Below are positions 63,948-64,000 of a stretch of 64,000 nt of DNA, one piece after another. Numbering within the stretch: the first letter of the stretch is position 1; every line of letters begins with the position of its first letter. The notes below the pieces were generated by a model. That model ran no database searches and was not told the DNA's origin. It saw nothing but the letters and a program-made list of their open reading frames with translations. The DNA comes from Verrucomicrobiota bacterium (lineage in GTDB: Bacteria; Verrucomicrobiota; Verrucomicrobiia; Limisphaerales; UBA1319). The DNA is taken from assembly GCA_022709905.1 (NCBI GenBank), contig JAKLHY010000007.1, forward strand, positions 121,212 through 185,211, written 5' to 3'. The translations under genes and the position numbers were made by a program.

Positions 63948-64000
63948 GGGAATACCAAAACACTGCACTTCAATCCGGTGGGCTGAGAGGTTAAGTTTTC

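Overview
This is about 64 kb of a GC-rich bacterial chromosome with dense, mostly co-oriented genes. The content points to Verrucomicrobiota, most likely a Limisphaerales/Pedosphaera-like lineage, within the PVC superphylum. The signs are very large secreted proteins built from Ig-like, LVIVD, Calx-beta and LamG modules; many signal-peptide glycosidases and formylglycine sulfatases; GH106-like paralogues; a DUF5009/HGSNAT-type membrane acyltransferase; an HzsA-related dihaem protein; and a C-terminal tail ending in F-[FY]-R on several secreted proteins. No rRNA, tRNA, CRISPR array, transposase or integrase was recognised. The taxonomic call is inference from protein families, not from a marker gene.

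Region 1 (1-9980, + strand) is an exopolysaccharide or surface-glycan biosynthesis operon. It has a GT4 fragment at the left edge, a Wzx-like flippase, a second GT4, a GT2, a Pol-beta-fold nucleotidyltransferase-like protein, a polysaccharide pyruvyl transferase, a divergent nucleoside-diphosphate-kinase-like protein, a WecG/TagA-type GT26 fused to two STAS domains, and a last GT4. Five junctions are 4-bp ATGA overlaps, which suggests translational coupling.

Region 2 (10233-25168) encodes large secreted proteins. A 967-aa Ig-domain protein (+) converges, across a terminator hairpin, on a 3191-aa M6-type metallopeptidase (-). The peptidase carries three predicted seven-bladed LVIVD propellers, five Ig-like domains, five cadherin-like modules, a LamG and two Calx-beta domains. 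Upstream of it, in the same operon, is a beta-helix protein with a CBM6-like insertion.

Region 3 (25418-63819) is a glycan-degradation island with no SusC/SusD pair. It holds an esterase-GH36 fusion followed by a UroD-like protein; an amidohydrolase and a membrane acyltransferase; a GH38-like enzyme with a Tat-signal fucose-isomerase-like protein; a three-gene minus-strand operon (GH55-like beta-helix, GH106-like/six-hairpin fusion, separate six-hairpin glycosidase); the HzsA-related dihaem protein; a second minus-strand operon (two GH106-like enzymes and a Tat-signal TIM-barrel hydrolase); an unassigned 999-aa secreted protein; and two sulfatases flanking a truncated nucleotidyltransferase. 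Together these suggest a rhamnose/mannose/galactose-rich, acetylated and sulfated polysaccharide as substrate. That is inference from family membership.

Non-coding structure is the other notable part. A hairpin cluster lies at 45149-45469, with two inverted 25-nt hairpins that differ by two compensatory base-pair changes. Seven-base direct-repeat tracts occur both between genes and inside glycosidase genes. A perfect 23-bp-stem hairpin stands upstream of the last sulfatase gene.
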